The translations under genes were made by a program, and so were the position numbers. Below, one piece after another: positions 1 through 10,614 of a stretch of 64,000 bases of DNA (position 1 is its first letter; every line of letters starts with the position of its first letter). The notes beneath the pieces were generated by a model that was given only the letters and a program-made list of their open reading frames with translations, had not been told where the DNA came from and did not search any database. The DNA comes from Rostratula benghalensis (taxonomy: Eukaryota > Chordata > Aves > Charadriiformes > Rostratulidae). The stretch is from the NCBI GenBank assembly GCA_013399305.1, contig VXAI01000658.1:80923-144922 (forward strand), read 5' to 3'.

Positions 1-454
1 TTTAAAACACAAAAATCATGACATATTATCTTAGGATGAAAACCAGTCCCTAAGCCATTAGTCAGAGTAATCTCTACCTACTATTTTAAAGGTGGTAAAT
101 CAAGTCTGAAAACTGAAATAGACAGGAATTTTATAAAAGTGCTAAACTTGTTATGTCGGATCAGCCATGTGTGAACTGCTTATAGCACTCTGTGTGACTG
201 CACCATGCTGTGGTTATTAAACCTGTGTGTGCGTTACCATCTTCTCTAGTTGTTCATTACTGCAGTGCGTCACCGCCACACCATAGCCAAGCATTCCTTG
301 GATTCCAAGGCAGCACCTCTATTACAACTGTTTTTGTCAAGGTAAACTGAAAAGCCATTGGAATGTGTTTCTGTGAAGGTCCCTAGTCCATCTATCCAAT
401 GAACAAATGATTTGCCAGTCCTGGTTTAATATGGAACAAAAAGCTCAAACTTAC

Positions 455-514
455 TCGGGTTAACAAGAAGTTGGGTTCCAGTTCCAAATGTGAGTTTCAC
501 ATATCCCTGATTGG
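455..514 (-). CDS. TRAJ: TRAJ segment (FGTGT), intact
   Basis: Alpha joining segment. The minus strand reads YVKLTFGTGTQLLVNP, with the J motif F-G-X-G-T intact. It ends one base into a codon at a GTAAG donor (plus 450-454), the phase needed to splice to a TCR constant exon. On the recombining side are a heptamer at 515-521 (AACTGTG on the minus strand, one change from consensus), a 12-bp spacer and a nonamer at 534-542 (plus acaaaaatg). It is the TRAJ nearest the expected TRAC, which lies outside the window. Confidence 0.9.
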
Positions 515-890
515 CACAGTTGTGTCAACCTCTACAAAAATGTAGACAGGTTTTCCCATTGCATACTGAGAACCAGGTCAACAGACATTACAGAGCAGGG
601 AATAATTTAAGGGATCAATGATACATATTGCTTATATCTCACCATCAAAGTACCAAAGAAATGTACTCAAAAACTATCAGTGTCAGCAACAGGGAGATCA
701 AATTAAAAAAAATCTTAATTCACTCACTGGTTACGGTTGTGTATTACACCTTTTGGGGCAATACTGGGAACAATCTGTGTTTTGTCCATCTGTAACATCA
801 CCTAAAATTCCTATTCACTGTGCCACATAGTCAGGGCCACTGCCTTTAAATCCAAGTTTTCTCCTGAATTTTTCACCGTGAACTACCCAC

Positions 891-954
891 CTGGCTTGAT
901 CACCAACAAGGTTCCTTTTCCTAATGTCAGCTTGTATCCTCCAACCCCATAATT
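891..954 (-). CDS. TRAJ: TRAJ segment with Leu for Phe in FGXG (LGKGT)
   Basis: The minus strand reads YKLTLGKGTLLVIKP, a complete J reading frame except that the conserved Phe is Leu. The donor is GTGGGT. The heptamer position (955-961, plus cacacaa) is poor and no good nonamer follows at 12 bp. The segment can probably be translated and spliced but may rearrange rarely; it could be an early pseudogene. Confidence 0.7.
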
Positions 955-1466
955 CACACAACCCAGGAAACCTTTGCAATAACTCCTTTAACCTTGATTA
1001 CACTTTCTCTGTACAGGTTTCAGCAGCACACTCTGACCCTGACTAGATCTTAGAGCTTCACATGCAGTTGCAAAGGCAATCTCAGCCTTCTAACTGTATT
1101 ACTTCAGGATTCATATACTCTCACTTCCTTAGATATTAGGTAGCAGAAGTAAGCCTTTGCATGGCCTTGTACGTGTGACAGCTCAACACATCTGGATTCA
1201 AGACCCAGTTGAGAACAGAATCTACTTGCCATATTTGTGGATAATACAGTATCTGTATTATAGTGGAAATGAGACAGCATCATCAGTGTCATAGGTTAAT
1301 GATGTTGGCATATCAGTACCATCAGACATACCAGCTAAAAGGCAGTTAAACTCCTTTCCAACATTAATATGAAAAATGTTATATGTATACTGTTCCTTGG
1401 TAGGATTCTGCTACAAGCAAAGACCAGCTAAAATGGTGATAATCACCGTAAATGTAGATTTTCTAA

Positions 1467-2062
1467 GTCATAGAATCAGGGAATAGTTTGGGTTGGAAGG
1501 GACCTTTAAAAGTCATCTGGTTCTGTAAAGAGCAGAGAAGTCTTCAATGAAATCAGGTTGCTCAGAGCCCCATCCAACCTGACGTTAAATGTTTCCAGGG
1601 ACAGTATGTCTACCACCTCTCTGGAAGAGCTGTTCCAGTCTTTTACCACCCTCTTTTTTCATTAATGAAATGTCACAGGCCCTACTAAAAAAGGTTTGTC
1701 TCCATCTTTCATATAAGTCTCTTTTAAGTATTAAAAGGCTGCAGTAACATGTCCCCAGGGCCTTCTCCAGACTGAACAATGCCAAATCTCTACCTTTCCT
1801 CATAGAGACATGTTCCATCCTTCTGATTATTACCTTATAATCTATTTATTTATTCTCTCCTCTAGACCTGCTCTAAGAGGTCCATGTCTTTCATGTACTG
1901 AGGAACCCACCTGGATGTAGTACAGAGATGGGGTCTCACCAGAGTGGAGCAGAGGGGCAGAATCACCTCCCTCAACCTGCTGACCACTCTTCTTTTGATG
2001 CAGCCCAGGATACAGTTGGCTTTCTGGGCTGTGAGTGCACATTGCCAGCACATGTCCAGCAA
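1467..2062 (-). mobile_element. CR1 LINE 3' fragment
   Basis: Minus-strand CR1 copy. On the plus strand it starts with the characteristic tcatagaatc tail followed by the ggttggaagggacct block, and runs up to the end of the reverse-transcriptase region that describes chains of 'valley' residues typical of CR1 3' ends (minus-strand frame contains GCIKRRVVSR). It is 5'-truncated and has stops in all frames, so it is not coding today. Confidence 0.85.
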
Positions 2063-2430
2063 ACTAAATATTATAACAATTCTTGTATTTCATTGGACTT
2101 TCATCTGATTTATATCATCCATGGCTTTGCTTGAGGCCAATGGAAATGGCATGAATTAACACTCAGGAGAAAACAAACCCACATGACTGCCTTAAAAGAG
2201 CAAAACCAGTATTTATCTTAGGTTATCACAGGAATGCAATTGATGGAAGAGCATTGAAAGCACATTCCAGCCTGCAGCTGCTTCAAGGCAGACTGCTTGG
2301 GCAGCTGCTGTGGAATTGATTCCTCTGGTTAAAGTGAGACCTCAGGCCTTTGACAGCTGCTGTTTCCCAGATCTTGGTGTTTATCTACAATAGTCTTGTA
2401 AATCAGCCAAAAAAATCAGGATAAATGTAC

Positions 2431-2492
2431 CTGGTGAAACCAGAAGTGTCATCCCAGATCCAAATGTGAGTTTGTAACTACTTCCATAGTCA
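2431..2492 (-). CDS. TRAJ: TRAJ segment (FGSGM), probably intact
   Basis: The minus strand reads SSYKLTFGSGMTLLVSP and ends at a GTACAT donor after a CCAG. FGSG is intact and the usual Thr is Met. The RSS is a heptamer at 2493-2499 (plus cacaaca, the same form used by the J at 14197), a 12-bp spacer and a nonamer at 2512-2520 (acaatatcc). Likely functional. Confidence 0.85.
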
Positions 2493-2499
2493 CACAACA

Positions 2500-3725
2500 G
2501 CACAGGCCTCTACAATATCCAGAGTGCTACTGAATGGAGTCTCCAACAGTTAAACACTCCACCACAAGAAATCATACTTATCTCTGTGATTAGACAGATC
2601 CATCTATCTAGGACTATCCTTCTCTTCTGATTTTCTTTTCATGCATCGTTTTGCATCTTTTTAAACTTTCAAACACATTCCTTAATATTACCCTGCATCA
2701 TATTTTTTCCATTGCGTCCAGAAAGCTATCTGCATCTCATTCCTCATTTATTTAGTTTGCCAGTCAGATTTCTGTCTCAAAAATTAGATTATTTACTGTT
2801 CACAGCTCATCTAGCGTTTGACAATAAAGTACAAACTCCATCATCCCATTCTTCTGCATTCACCATCTGAATTAAGTCAAGTGTGATTCCAGAGTAAATT
2901 TGTCATTTAGCCTGTAAGTAGAAAGTGCACTTTTGTGGTAGTCAAAAGTCAAATTGTAGGACAGTTTATTTGTGGCAGGGAGACCATTGCTTATTCTGAT
3001 ATTAAACACTGAGGTTTCCATACACATTCAGGAAGCTCTTAGGTCATACACAATGGCCAGAGCAAGATCTGGAGCAGTTGTTGCATATAGATATGACCAT
3101 AATGGTAAATTAGGGCACATGTAGATAAACTCAGGCAGAGCCTTGATTTATATCTCATTTAGCTTGCTAATAGCTCCATATGAACTTATTTTTTTCCTCA
3201 GGTGTTTTTGAACAGGGTCAGGAGGGTCATTCGAAATATGAGGAATTTCCCCCAAGGTTTTCAGAATGAATAGATTCTTTATATTGGTGTGGGTTTTAAC
3301 TTTCAGAATATCATTTAGATATTAAATGCTCATAAAATTTGGAAAATCTTGTATAATTACAAGAAAAATATTGGTGTCTGAGGAGCTGCCTTACTTCCTT
3401 TCCCTTTTCAAAAGAGTTTCAGACAAGAGACGAGGTGTGGAGTTTTGGGGTGTTTTTTCCAGACACTTGTGGAAGCAAATGTCAAAGCACAATTTTTTTC
3501 ATGTTTGTTTATTTTTTTTTTCCAGAGGAAATTATTTTGTGGTCAGGGTCACCTTTCCATCTTTCCACAAAAATTATTCAGCAATGAACTTTGCTTCTTG
3601 ACCTCTTTCTCCTCTCTCTGGGTAAAAACTATTCCATCTCTAGCTTATAAGACTTGTCAGAATGTTCTTCAACAGTCTCAGAGTTTCACTACTAATGCGC
3701 TCCAACATGCACATGGATGTTGAAG
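2500..3725. other. Non-coding spacer between TRAJ segments
   Basis: About 1.2 kb of AT-rich sequence beyond the RSS of the 2431 J. I see no further J motif, RSS pair or repeat element in it. Short open frames here (for example on the plus strand near 3326-3723) are poly-T driven and unsupported. Confidence 0.5.
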
Positions 3726-3732
3726 GCTGAGG

Positions 3733-3831
3733 TAACTTCACAGTACTCAAATTGTTGGCTGTGAATACAAACTTGGTATCATTCTCAGGGTTACAATTGC
3801 TTCCTGAGCCTCCGGTATTTATAAAGTGTTT
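3733..3831 (-). pseudogene. TRAJ: Degenerate TRAJ relic (FGXG lost)
   Basis: The minus strand reads NTGGSGSN, a start typical of J segments, then a longer stretch ending KFVFTANNLSTVKLP. This aligns with a J core in which FGXGT has become FTANN. A heptamer-like cacagta sits at 3832-3838 and a nonamer-like acagaaacc only 2 bp further on, so the spacer seems deleted. No splice donor follows. Inference: a dead J; it could also be a chance resemblance. Confidence 0.4.
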
Positions 3832-4320
3832 CACAGTAAGACAGAAACCCATCCTCTGTCATTGCAGATTTATTAAGGGTTTCCAAAGCAAAGACCCAAC
3901 ATCAGTGTACAATTAGGAATTTTGTTGTCTTAAAGTGTAAGCATCCACATGCTAGAAAAGTCCTTTTTACCTCCTACAGCTTTATGAGACTACTCTCACC
4001 ACTCTGCATTTTGCTGGTCCGTGCTGGCCTTCACCATTTCCCATTCAGGGTTGAGGATGCCATTTCCTGTTGACTTTCCAAGAAAAATCCTCTTGCATGT
4101 GTAAAAATTCTCCTGTGGCTATGGCTCCTATGGCATCATCAGGAATAGGGTGGGGAAAAGATATATGTGCAGCCATAGAAATCACTTGCTCTTATGCAAG
4201 CTGAAAATTTATAGTCCTATATAGTTTCTAATATATTGTAGAATGATAAAATAGGCAAAATAACTTGCAAAGGGAAAGAAGTACTTCCAAGACAAACAAC
4301 ATGTGAGAAATCAGACATAC

Positions 4321-4380
4321 CTGGAGAAACCATCAGTTTAGTTCCAGCTCCAAACTTGAGTTTGCCGTAACTCACAGTGA
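4321..4380 (-). CDS. TRAJ: TRAJ segment (FGAGT), intact
   Basis: The minus strand reads VSYGKLKFGAGTKLMVSP and ends at CCAG before a GTATGTC donor. The motif is canonical. The RSS is ambiguous: plus 4373-4387 carries cacagtg directly followed by acactgtg, two heptamer-like words in opposite sense. Only the outer one (4381-4387) places a nonamer-like gcaaatagg (4400-4408) at 12 bp, so the coding end is taken as 4380. Confidence 0.85.
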
Positions 4381-4832
4381 CACTGTGACACTCCGCTTTG
4401 CAAATAGGTGCACTGTTGCTCCATTTGCTGGACTTGCACATATGTTGCACATATGCTGGATTAAGACTTGAGAGTATGGCAATGCAAGATTCTTATTGGA
4501 GTAACCTAACCAACATTATTGGCCTCAGCATGTGTATTGAAATAAACACTTCATCAGAAACATTCCTTGTCCCACTTAATCATTCCTGATACTTCTCTAG
4601 TTACTGGTCACCACCTAGTTAGTCACCTGTTTATTCTTTCCACTGACTTCACATAATAGCAACATCAGTCAATCAGCGTGTGCAAAGAGAGAATTCCAGA
4701 CAGTGTTTAGAAGCTTTCTGACTGCTTCTGTTGAGTCTCAACAGCCTCTGTTGCTTTTCTGCTCTGTTCTCTTGCAATGTCCAACCTCCTTTGCATGCTG
4801 CACTTCATACTGGATTAATTAATACTCGCTAC

Positions 4833-4893
4833 GTTCCAGCCTCAGCAGGGGGTTCCACTACCAATTGTGAGCTGGTATCATGCCTGAAGACAG
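4833..4893 (-). pseudogene. TRAJ: TRAJ pseudogene (IGSGT then stop)
   Basis: The minus strand reads YQLTIGSGTPC followed by a TGA stop. Phe of FGXG is Ile, and the stop lies before the splice site, so a rearranged product would be truncated. The RSS is still good: heptamer 4894-4900 (plus cacaata), 12-bp spacer, nonamer 4913-4921 (acagaaatc). It may therefore still recombine although it cannot encode a receptor. Confidence 0.7.
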
Positions 4894-4924
4894 CACAATA
4901 GTTCAGCAAACAACAGAAATCTCC

Positions 4925-6204
4925 CCTCCATCCTCTCCAGAAATAGGTCTTCCAGAGCAGTTTAGATTCAGCAGTGATGTATATACAGCTGTCTATACAG
5001 ATGCAAACACAAGCAAGCACTCTAAGAGCAACAGTCAATTTTCTGTTATCCAGGGCCACAGAGAAGCTGAGTTGCCCTAGATAGCAGGAGAAACTGAATA
5101 GACGATTATTTTGAGAAGGGCTGAAAAGAATAATTCAGAAACATCACATATCAGAACCTGAGTTCAGGCCATGCATTCAAAGAGATTTACATCTGAGATA
5201 GCAAATTGAAAAACCCCAACAAAAACCCTACCAAAAAAAAAAAAATTTAAAAAATCCCTACAACCAAACCCCCAAAAGAAATCAGTTGGAGCCAAATGGG
5301 GGTAATTTAGCCATAAGTGTCCAAATACATCCTCCCAATTTGCACAACCGACCAATTTTTCATTATAAAAGCTTCCCTAGCAGTGCTGGAAGCTCTGTAA
5401 ACCAAGTAATTCCTAACTGGAAAAACGCATTCACACAAAAACCAGTGCATCAACACCTCACTCCCTTGTTACTGTCAAGCCAACATCCTTCCTTAAAGTA
5501 AGCCCATAAAAGACCCTTGTCCCTGAAGAGCTTGTAAATTCAACATGGCTGGCTCATTACTTAATGAAAAAACAACATCCAAGTACCAGTGACACCTCTT
5601 TCCCACTCTTCAGACAAAACCAAGACCAGAGTTCAGTTTGCTCTCCATCCCAAAGAGAAAATGGGATATATTTTCTGAGAAAGCTGAGAGAATATCTAAG
5701 CCACAGGTGAAGTATTTACAGTTCCTTCCACTCTCTACCCATGGCAAAAAAATATTGGCCTGGCAGATTCCTGAGAGTGTTTTACCTTTCTTAGCTATTT
5801 TTTCTTTTCTAAAAGTCAAGAATCTCTGAAAGGGTTTACAATTCTGGCTGAACATTTACTTGAGATTTTACTACTGAAGCAGGGAAAAATTTTATTTTAG
5901 GTTTCTGACTAAAATGCTTAGGAAACCTCCTTGGCTGCAAGTATAAACTCACAGTTTTCAGAGTAGGAAAGAGCTAATTTATTATTTTCTATTTCCTTTG
6001 GTGCAGTTGCATTGTGTATCTCCAAATCCAAGGAGCTACCAGGAAATGCCCCCTTGCTTATAGTTTGGGATGAAGTTTTGTACTCATAATTGTATTCCAG
6101 AGGAAGGGGAGCAATAAACTACAGAGTTTTCTGTGAATACTTTTCAAATCTGAGCGTACCCACCCTACAGTTAGGCATTTACCAAGCTTGTAAAGTTCCT
6201 GTAC
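4925..6204. other. Non-coding spacer
   Basis: About 1.3 kb with an A-rich stretch around 5220-5280. No J motif, CR1 block or RSS pair was found; the open frames seen here have no J, V or C features. Confidence 0.5.
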
Positions 6205-6258
6205 CTGGAGAAAGAAGGTGGTTAGTTCCTCATCCAAACCTCAATTCACTAAACTTAT
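6205..6258 (-). pseudogene. TRAJ: TRAJ pseudogene with stop inside FGXG
   Basis: The minus strand reads KFSELRFG, then TGA, then GTNHLLSP and a GTACAGG donor. The TGA stands where the X of FGXG should be, a single disabling codon in an otherwise regular J core. No good heptamer or nonamer is visible on its 5' side (plus 6259-6290). Confidence 0.65.
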
Positions 6259-6509
6259 GCAAAGAAAGGCTTTTATGTTTTCTCTCACAGGAGACCTCCA
6301 CAGCTTGTGCAATTTACTTCACTGCTCTGAGGACCATCTCTCCTGATCTGCAATATCCAGCACATACTATGGCCCCTGTAATTGCCTTGTGGCAGCAGCC
6401 CGCTTCTGAGATGCATTTCGCTCTTCTCTTAGCAAATATTCACCTTGGATTTTGGTGGATTGAATTTTTCCACCAAGCACCTCAGTGTCCCAAATCTCAG
6501 AAATCTTAC

Positions 6510-6567
6510 TTGCTTTGACCATGAGCCTCGTTCCAAGTCCAAATGTAGGTTGGTAGGTATTCATAGA
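6510..6567 (-). CDS. TRAJ: TRAJ segment (FGLGT), intact
   Basis: The minus strand reads SMNTYQPTFGLGTRLMVKA and ends at a GTAAG donor (plus 6505-6509). The RSS is strong: heptamer 6568-6574 (plus cactgtg), exact 12-bp spacer, nonamer 6587-6595 (gcaaaaacc). Likely functional. Confidence 0.92.
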
Positions 6568-7020
6568 CACTGTGTTGTTTGCCATAGCAAAAACCCTTGC
6601 AAACTCCTATCCACCTCAGTCCACCTGAATAACTTTCCTCAAGGACATCCTTCAGTTTCCCAAACATGCGCTTGCAGGCCATTGCGTTGACCTGCATGTC
6701 CACTGCTTGTTCTTCTTCCTCCCCACTGCTACAGTCTCATTGCTGCCACAAGGCTCTTCCCTCCCTTTCCACCTTCATCTAGGACAAATCCAAACTGGCA
6801 CCACTCACTAAAGACCATGAGGCACTTTCCATATCCTCCTTGTATTTCACTGGCTTGTTTTCCCTTTCCACTTGGTCCCTTTCCCCAGGATGGACGCTTT
6901 CCTGGTGCACACGGGTTTGTCGCAAATTGCTCCACTGAGCCACTGCGCTCTTTGTTTTGAAGCTAGAGTACAGTGTCGTCTGTATTGAGTCCACCTTGAC
7001 CCAGAGAAGAGACAGCTCAC

Positions 7021-7083
7021 CTGGGGCAACAAGAAGTTTGGTTCCACTTCCCCATGTGAGTTTTCCCCATCCTGCAGCAGCAG
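7021..7083 (-). CDS. TRAJ: TRAJ segment with Trp in place of Phe (WGSGT)
   Basis: The minus strand reads AGWGKLTWGSGTKLLVAP with a GTGAGC donor. Trp replaces Phe in the J motif; some known mammalian TRAJ also use Trp here, so this does not prove loss of function. RSS: heptamer 7084-7090 (plus caccgtg), 12-bp spacer, nonamer 7103-7111 (acaaaatgg). Confidence 0.85.
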
Positions 7084-7605
7084 CACCGTGGTACAGGTCT
7101 ATACAAAATGGGACTCTTCATCTGCCCCCCTCAGTGGGTGTAGGAGGGCTTGGGTACACTCAGTCATGGATCTGCCTCTGACAGAAGCTATAAATACCCA
7201 GACAGACTTCCACAGGCCTCCTCTAGCTTCTCTTTGCCAAAGAGCTTCTTCCGTGTTCAAGCACGTGGGAATAACTACATTTGATCTCAGTCTGCTCTGG
7301 TATCAGAGACGGCAGAACCTATTACCTAGGTATGAGGGAACACTTGATGATTCCAACCCCAAAGCCTTTTTGTACTGGAATGGCAAAAAAGCGTGGGAAT
7401 AACAAGATGAACCCAGTCTCAGGTCAGAGGAAATTATCAAGTTCTCATCTACAGGTGGTGGGTTTTGACAACAAAAGAACTATCACAGTATTTAAACCAG
7501 TACTATGTATTTCAACAAGACAATTCCTATTCTTGCCGTGTCACAGCATAGCCTTTGGACATAGTTGCCAGGTGAGATTGCAACACACAGGCATTAATCA
7601 CTTCC

Positions 7606-7659
7606 TTGGCCAGGTGGTGACTGTAGTCCCTGAGCCAAAGGTGAATTTGAGGCTGCTAT
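7606..7659 (-). pseudogene. TRAJ: TRAJ segment with destroyed splice donor
   Basis: The minus strand reads DSSLKFTFGSGTTVTTWP, nearly the same core as the intact J at 14197. Where that copy has CAA then GTAAG, this copy has CAA then GGAAG, so the donor GT is gone, and the frame runs on to a stop a few codons later. The heptamer cacaaca (7660-7666) remains but the nonamer region is poor. Inference: a member of the duplicated J family killed at the splice site. Confidence 0.75.
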
Positions 7660-7983
7660 CACAACAGCAAACTATTGCAAAGCTCTCCAATGTGACAGGC
7701 TCAAAGGCAGTGCTCAAACGCAGGGATTAAAGGTGCTGCCCAGGACACAGGAAAATCTCTTCCCGAAGTCATGATACATGTACAGTCACTCAACCCAGTG
7801 GGAGGTTTTGTGCATATCCACTGTCTCAGAAATTCCCCTGAGGGCATACATTGTCTGCATTAAATAAAGGAGCTCCTGTGTTCTCCTTCCCATCTGTAAT
7901 GTGACATAGCTACAGCAATTAAGTCTACACAGCACTACATTGGAATTTTAACAAAAGGACACATAGAAAAGCTGCACACTCAC

Positions 7984-8048
7984 TGGGTAGGACGGAGAGT
8001 CTGGTCCCTGAGCCAAAGGTCAGCTTGCCATAGTTAGAGCCATAATCA
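7984..8048 (-). CDS. TRAJ: TRAJ segment (FGSGT), cassette copy A, first J
   Basis: The minus strand reads DYGSNYGKLTFGSGTRLSV then LP, with a GTGAGT donor. RSS: heptamer 8049-8055 (plus cacagca), 12-bp spacer, perfect nonamer 8068-8076 (acaaaaacc). Related copies lie at 9715 and 13415. Likely functional. Confidence 0.92.
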
Positions 8049-8289
8049 CACAGCATTTCCCTCCATAACAAAAACCCAGCAAGACATTTCAGATGCAACA
8101 CCTCCACCAAGCCTTTGCTCAGCCATGCCAAGGGTACAGAAACACAAATCCTCCACATCTTTTTTTCGGCACTTCTGACTTCTCTTTAGGATCTCTCAGA
8201 TCTTAAGCTGGGATCTTTCTTGATTGCTTAAGTACGAATGCAGCAAGAAGCGACAGCATAAAGTGGAGAAGCAGGAAAAGAAAACATAC

Positions 8290-8349
8290 TTGGCAGAACA
8301 TGTAGCTTCATCCCTGGCCCCAACTGGAGTTTTCCTGTGTTGGTGTTCA
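8290..8349 (-). CDS. TRAJ: TRAJ segment with Leu for Phe (LGPGM), cassette copy A, second J
   Basis: The minus strand reads TNTGKLQLGPGMKLHVLP with a GTATG donor. It is the duplicate of the intact J at 13699 (LQFGPGTKLHVLP) and has lost the Phe and the Thr of the motif. RSS: heptamer 8350-8356 (plus cacaatg), 12-bp spacer, nonamer 8369-8377 (acaggaaca). Open and splice-competent, but the weaker copy of the pair. Confidence 0.8.
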
Positions 8350-8606
8350 CACAATGCTATGCACTGCTACAGGAACATAAGGTTCAGCCTTCCCTCTCAC
8401 CTGCTCTGGTCTTCTACTGCAAGGAGAGGGATGAATTCTTTGGACAGGAGATTGCATTTTCCTTGGGAACACCAAGACAGAGAGGAGGGAGAGATAAAAA
8501 CTGAGAGGTGATTTCTGTGGCTGCTTGAGGAAGGGCATACTATGAAGTGATACTAGGACTTTTCAGGACAGAGTGTCAAAATGCATTAGTCTTTGTTTTG
8601 TTCTGC

Positions 8607-8611
<5 letters not shown>

Positions 8612-8641
<30 letters not shown>
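8612..8641. repeat. Poly-A run of about 30 bp
   Basis: An almost pure A tract on the plus strand between cassette J segments. No element was recognised on its 5' side, so whether it marks a retroposed sequence is unknown. Confidence 0.8.
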
Positions 8642-8645
<4 letters not shown>

Positions 8646-8775
8646 GCTGTCTTCATTGGTTTTCTAGAATAGAGAAAACATAAGTTTCCCTCAGAGTTCT
8701 GTATACTTATCCTATGCTGTTGCTCTAGCAAAGCTTTAAGATGAGATTGTCATACACAGGCCTTAGGCCACTTAC

Positions 8776-8835
8776 TGGGTCAGAATTTAGGCCCTGGTGG
8801 GGCCCTTAGGCCAAAGGTGAATTTGAGGCTGCTGT
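8776..8835 (-). pseudogene. TRAJ: TRAJ pseudogene, cassette copy A, third J
   Basis: The minus strand starts SSLKFTFG like the intact copy at 14197, then breaks into LRAPPGPKF and a TGA stop, with extra G/C bases disrupting the GXGT part. The donor GTAAG (plus 8771-8775) and the RSS (heptamer 8836-8842 cacaaca, 12 bp, nonamer 8855-8863 acagaaacc) are intact. It can probably recombine but not encode a chain. Confidence 0.8.
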
Positions 8836-8904
8836 CACAACAGCAGAGCACTTTACAGAAACCCAGAAATTTAGCTCTCTCTTGGCATTACCTCTGCTGG
8901 TCGT

Positions 8905-9349
8905 NNNNNNNNNNNNNNNNNNNNNNNNNNNNNNNNNNNNNNNNNNNNNNNNNNNNNNNNNNNNNNNNNNNNNNNNNNNNNNNNNNNNNNNNNNNNNNNN
9001 NNNNNNNNNNNNNNNNNNNNNNNNNNNNNNNNNNNNNNNNNNNNNNNNNNNNNNNNNNNNNNNNNNNNNNNNNNNNNNNNNNNNNNNNNNNNNNNNNNNN
9101 NNNNNNNNNNNNNNNNNNNNNNNNNNNNNNNNNNNNNNNNNNNNNNNNNNNNNNNNNNNNNNNNNNNNNNNNNNNNNNNNNNNNNNNNNNNNNNNNNNNN
9201 NNNNNNNNNNNNNNNNNNNNNNNNNNNNNNNNNNNNNNNNNNNNNNNNNNNNNNNNNNNNNNNNNNNNNNNNNNNNNNNNNNNNNNNNNNNNNNNNNNNN
9301 NNNNNNNNNNNNNNNNNNNNNNNNNNNNNNNNNNNNNNNNNNNNNNNNN
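8905..9349. other. Assembly gap (N)
   Basis: 445 N. The left flank (to 8904) matches 14219-14319, the right flank (from 9350) is the inverted copy of 12229-12490. Further J segments may be hidden here. The open frames spanning it are artefacts. Confidence 1.
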
Positions 9350-9617
9350 CCCACCTGCAGATGGACATCTGGACCCACTGGAATTTGGACTTCATCAGTT
9401 ACTCTGATGCTAGACCATGTTCATATTGTTGTTCCCATCCCTTTCTGCCAATCCTGCTCAACAAGACCCTGGGATCAGGTCTGCAAAGATCTCTGCAGGA
9501 CCTGTGGTGCCAGGTTTAACTGTAAAGTCAATAGACTCATTTTCTTCTAATGAGGATCTTAAGCAGCTTCATTACTAAGGGTCCATTTGCATAGTTTCAT
9601 TTAATGCAGGCAGTTCA
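9350..9617 (+). repeat. Inverted repeat arm 1
   Basis: About 265 bp that match the reverse complement of 12229-12490 with only scattered differences. It begins exactly at the right edge of the N gap. It contains no J motif. It may be a real inverted duplication or a join error at the gap. Confidence 0.85.
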
Positions 9618-9714
9618 ACAATGAAATAATCATGTTACTGCTCTCAATAATTTTTTAACAAAATTTGTTAATTTGGATTTTGACAGAGGACACACAGGAA
9701 TGCTACACACTCAC

Positions 9715-9779
9715 TGGGTTGAACAGACAGTCCAGTTCCTGAGCCAAAGGTCATCTTGCTGTGGCCATAGTCATAATCA
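9715..9779 (-). CDS. TRAJ: TRAJ segment (FGSGT), related to 7984 and 13415
   Basis: The minus strand reads DYDYGHSKMTFGSGTGLSVQ then P, with a GTGAGT donor. RSS: heptamer 9780-9786 (plus cacagca), 12-bp spacer, weak nonamer 9799-9807 (acgagaagt). The coding part is intact; the nonamer has decayed relative to its relatives. Confidence 0.85.
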
Positions 9780-9854
9780 CACAGCATTTCCTTCCAGAAC
9801 GAGAAGTTTTGAAAGCCATTTCTTAAGTGACACCTCCCCCCAGGCTTTTGTCCA

Positions 9855-9963
9855 TCCCTGGGAATGTTCAATACCAGGCTAGATGGGGCTTTGATCAACT
9901 TTGTCCTTGCCAAACTCAATGATCTTTAAGGTCCTTTCCAACTCTAACCATTCTATGGTTCTA
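9855..9963 (+). mobile_element. CR1 LINE 3' tail fragment
   Basis: Plus-strand block with the CR1 3' end words aatgatctttaaggtcc and ttccaactctaaccattct followed by the ATTCTATG-type octamer. Only the last 110 bp of the element are present. Confidence 0.8.
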
Positions 9964-9967
9964 CATG

Positions 9968-10614
9968 AGGCAGAAAGATCCCCAGGCACAAAGGGGGGTT
10001 GACAGTCTGTTTGTGCCAGAACTAAGGGGCACCCATTAAGCACCCTCTTCCTGTCCCCAGAGTGCCTCCATGCTGATGCCTGGGTTAGAGTGGGAAAACT
10101 ACCAAGGTGAGAGAAAAACAGTTGGGTGGTGCATGTTCCCTGCAGTTCAGAGAGCTTTAAAAGCAGCAGGCACTTCTGGCTTGGTCAGCAAGCACAAAGT
10201 GGGCATCTCAAGCAGCCTTGTCTCACTCCCTAAGGTACCTTTGTGCTAAGCACCATTGCTCACGCTCTGCTTCCCACAGCAACACAAACCCTGGCTGGGA
10301 CACTGTGACGTAGGAGCGATAAAGGACCATTGGAACAACTCCAGTGTGGATGGGACCAGATGTGTAAAGTTCACTGATGTGAAGCTCTATCACACACATC
10401 CATCTACACTAAGGGGAAGATGAGCAATGAGAGCATGCATATGCATAACAGACTGCACAGGAGCACAAGGCAAAAACAGATGTGAGAGAATCAAGTCCAA
10501 GGGACACCTGGAAAATTGCTGGTGTCCCAAAATAGCTGTTCCCAAAATTTATACCTGTCAATATATGACAAAAAAATGAAGCAATTCCATTTTCCAATAA
10601 AAGTTGCTGCTTAC
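9968..10614. other. Non-coding spacer
   Basis: About 650 bp between TRAJ segments with no J motif, RSS pair or recognised repeat. Confidence 0.5.

Noticed and set aside
5..60. LGTG-like word on the minus strand near position 45, possible TRAJ relic
   Set aside because: No donor, heptamer or nonamer in the right places; similarity is limited to a few residues.
8806..9550. Long frames of 170-220 codons
   Set aside because: They consist of the N gap translated as X.
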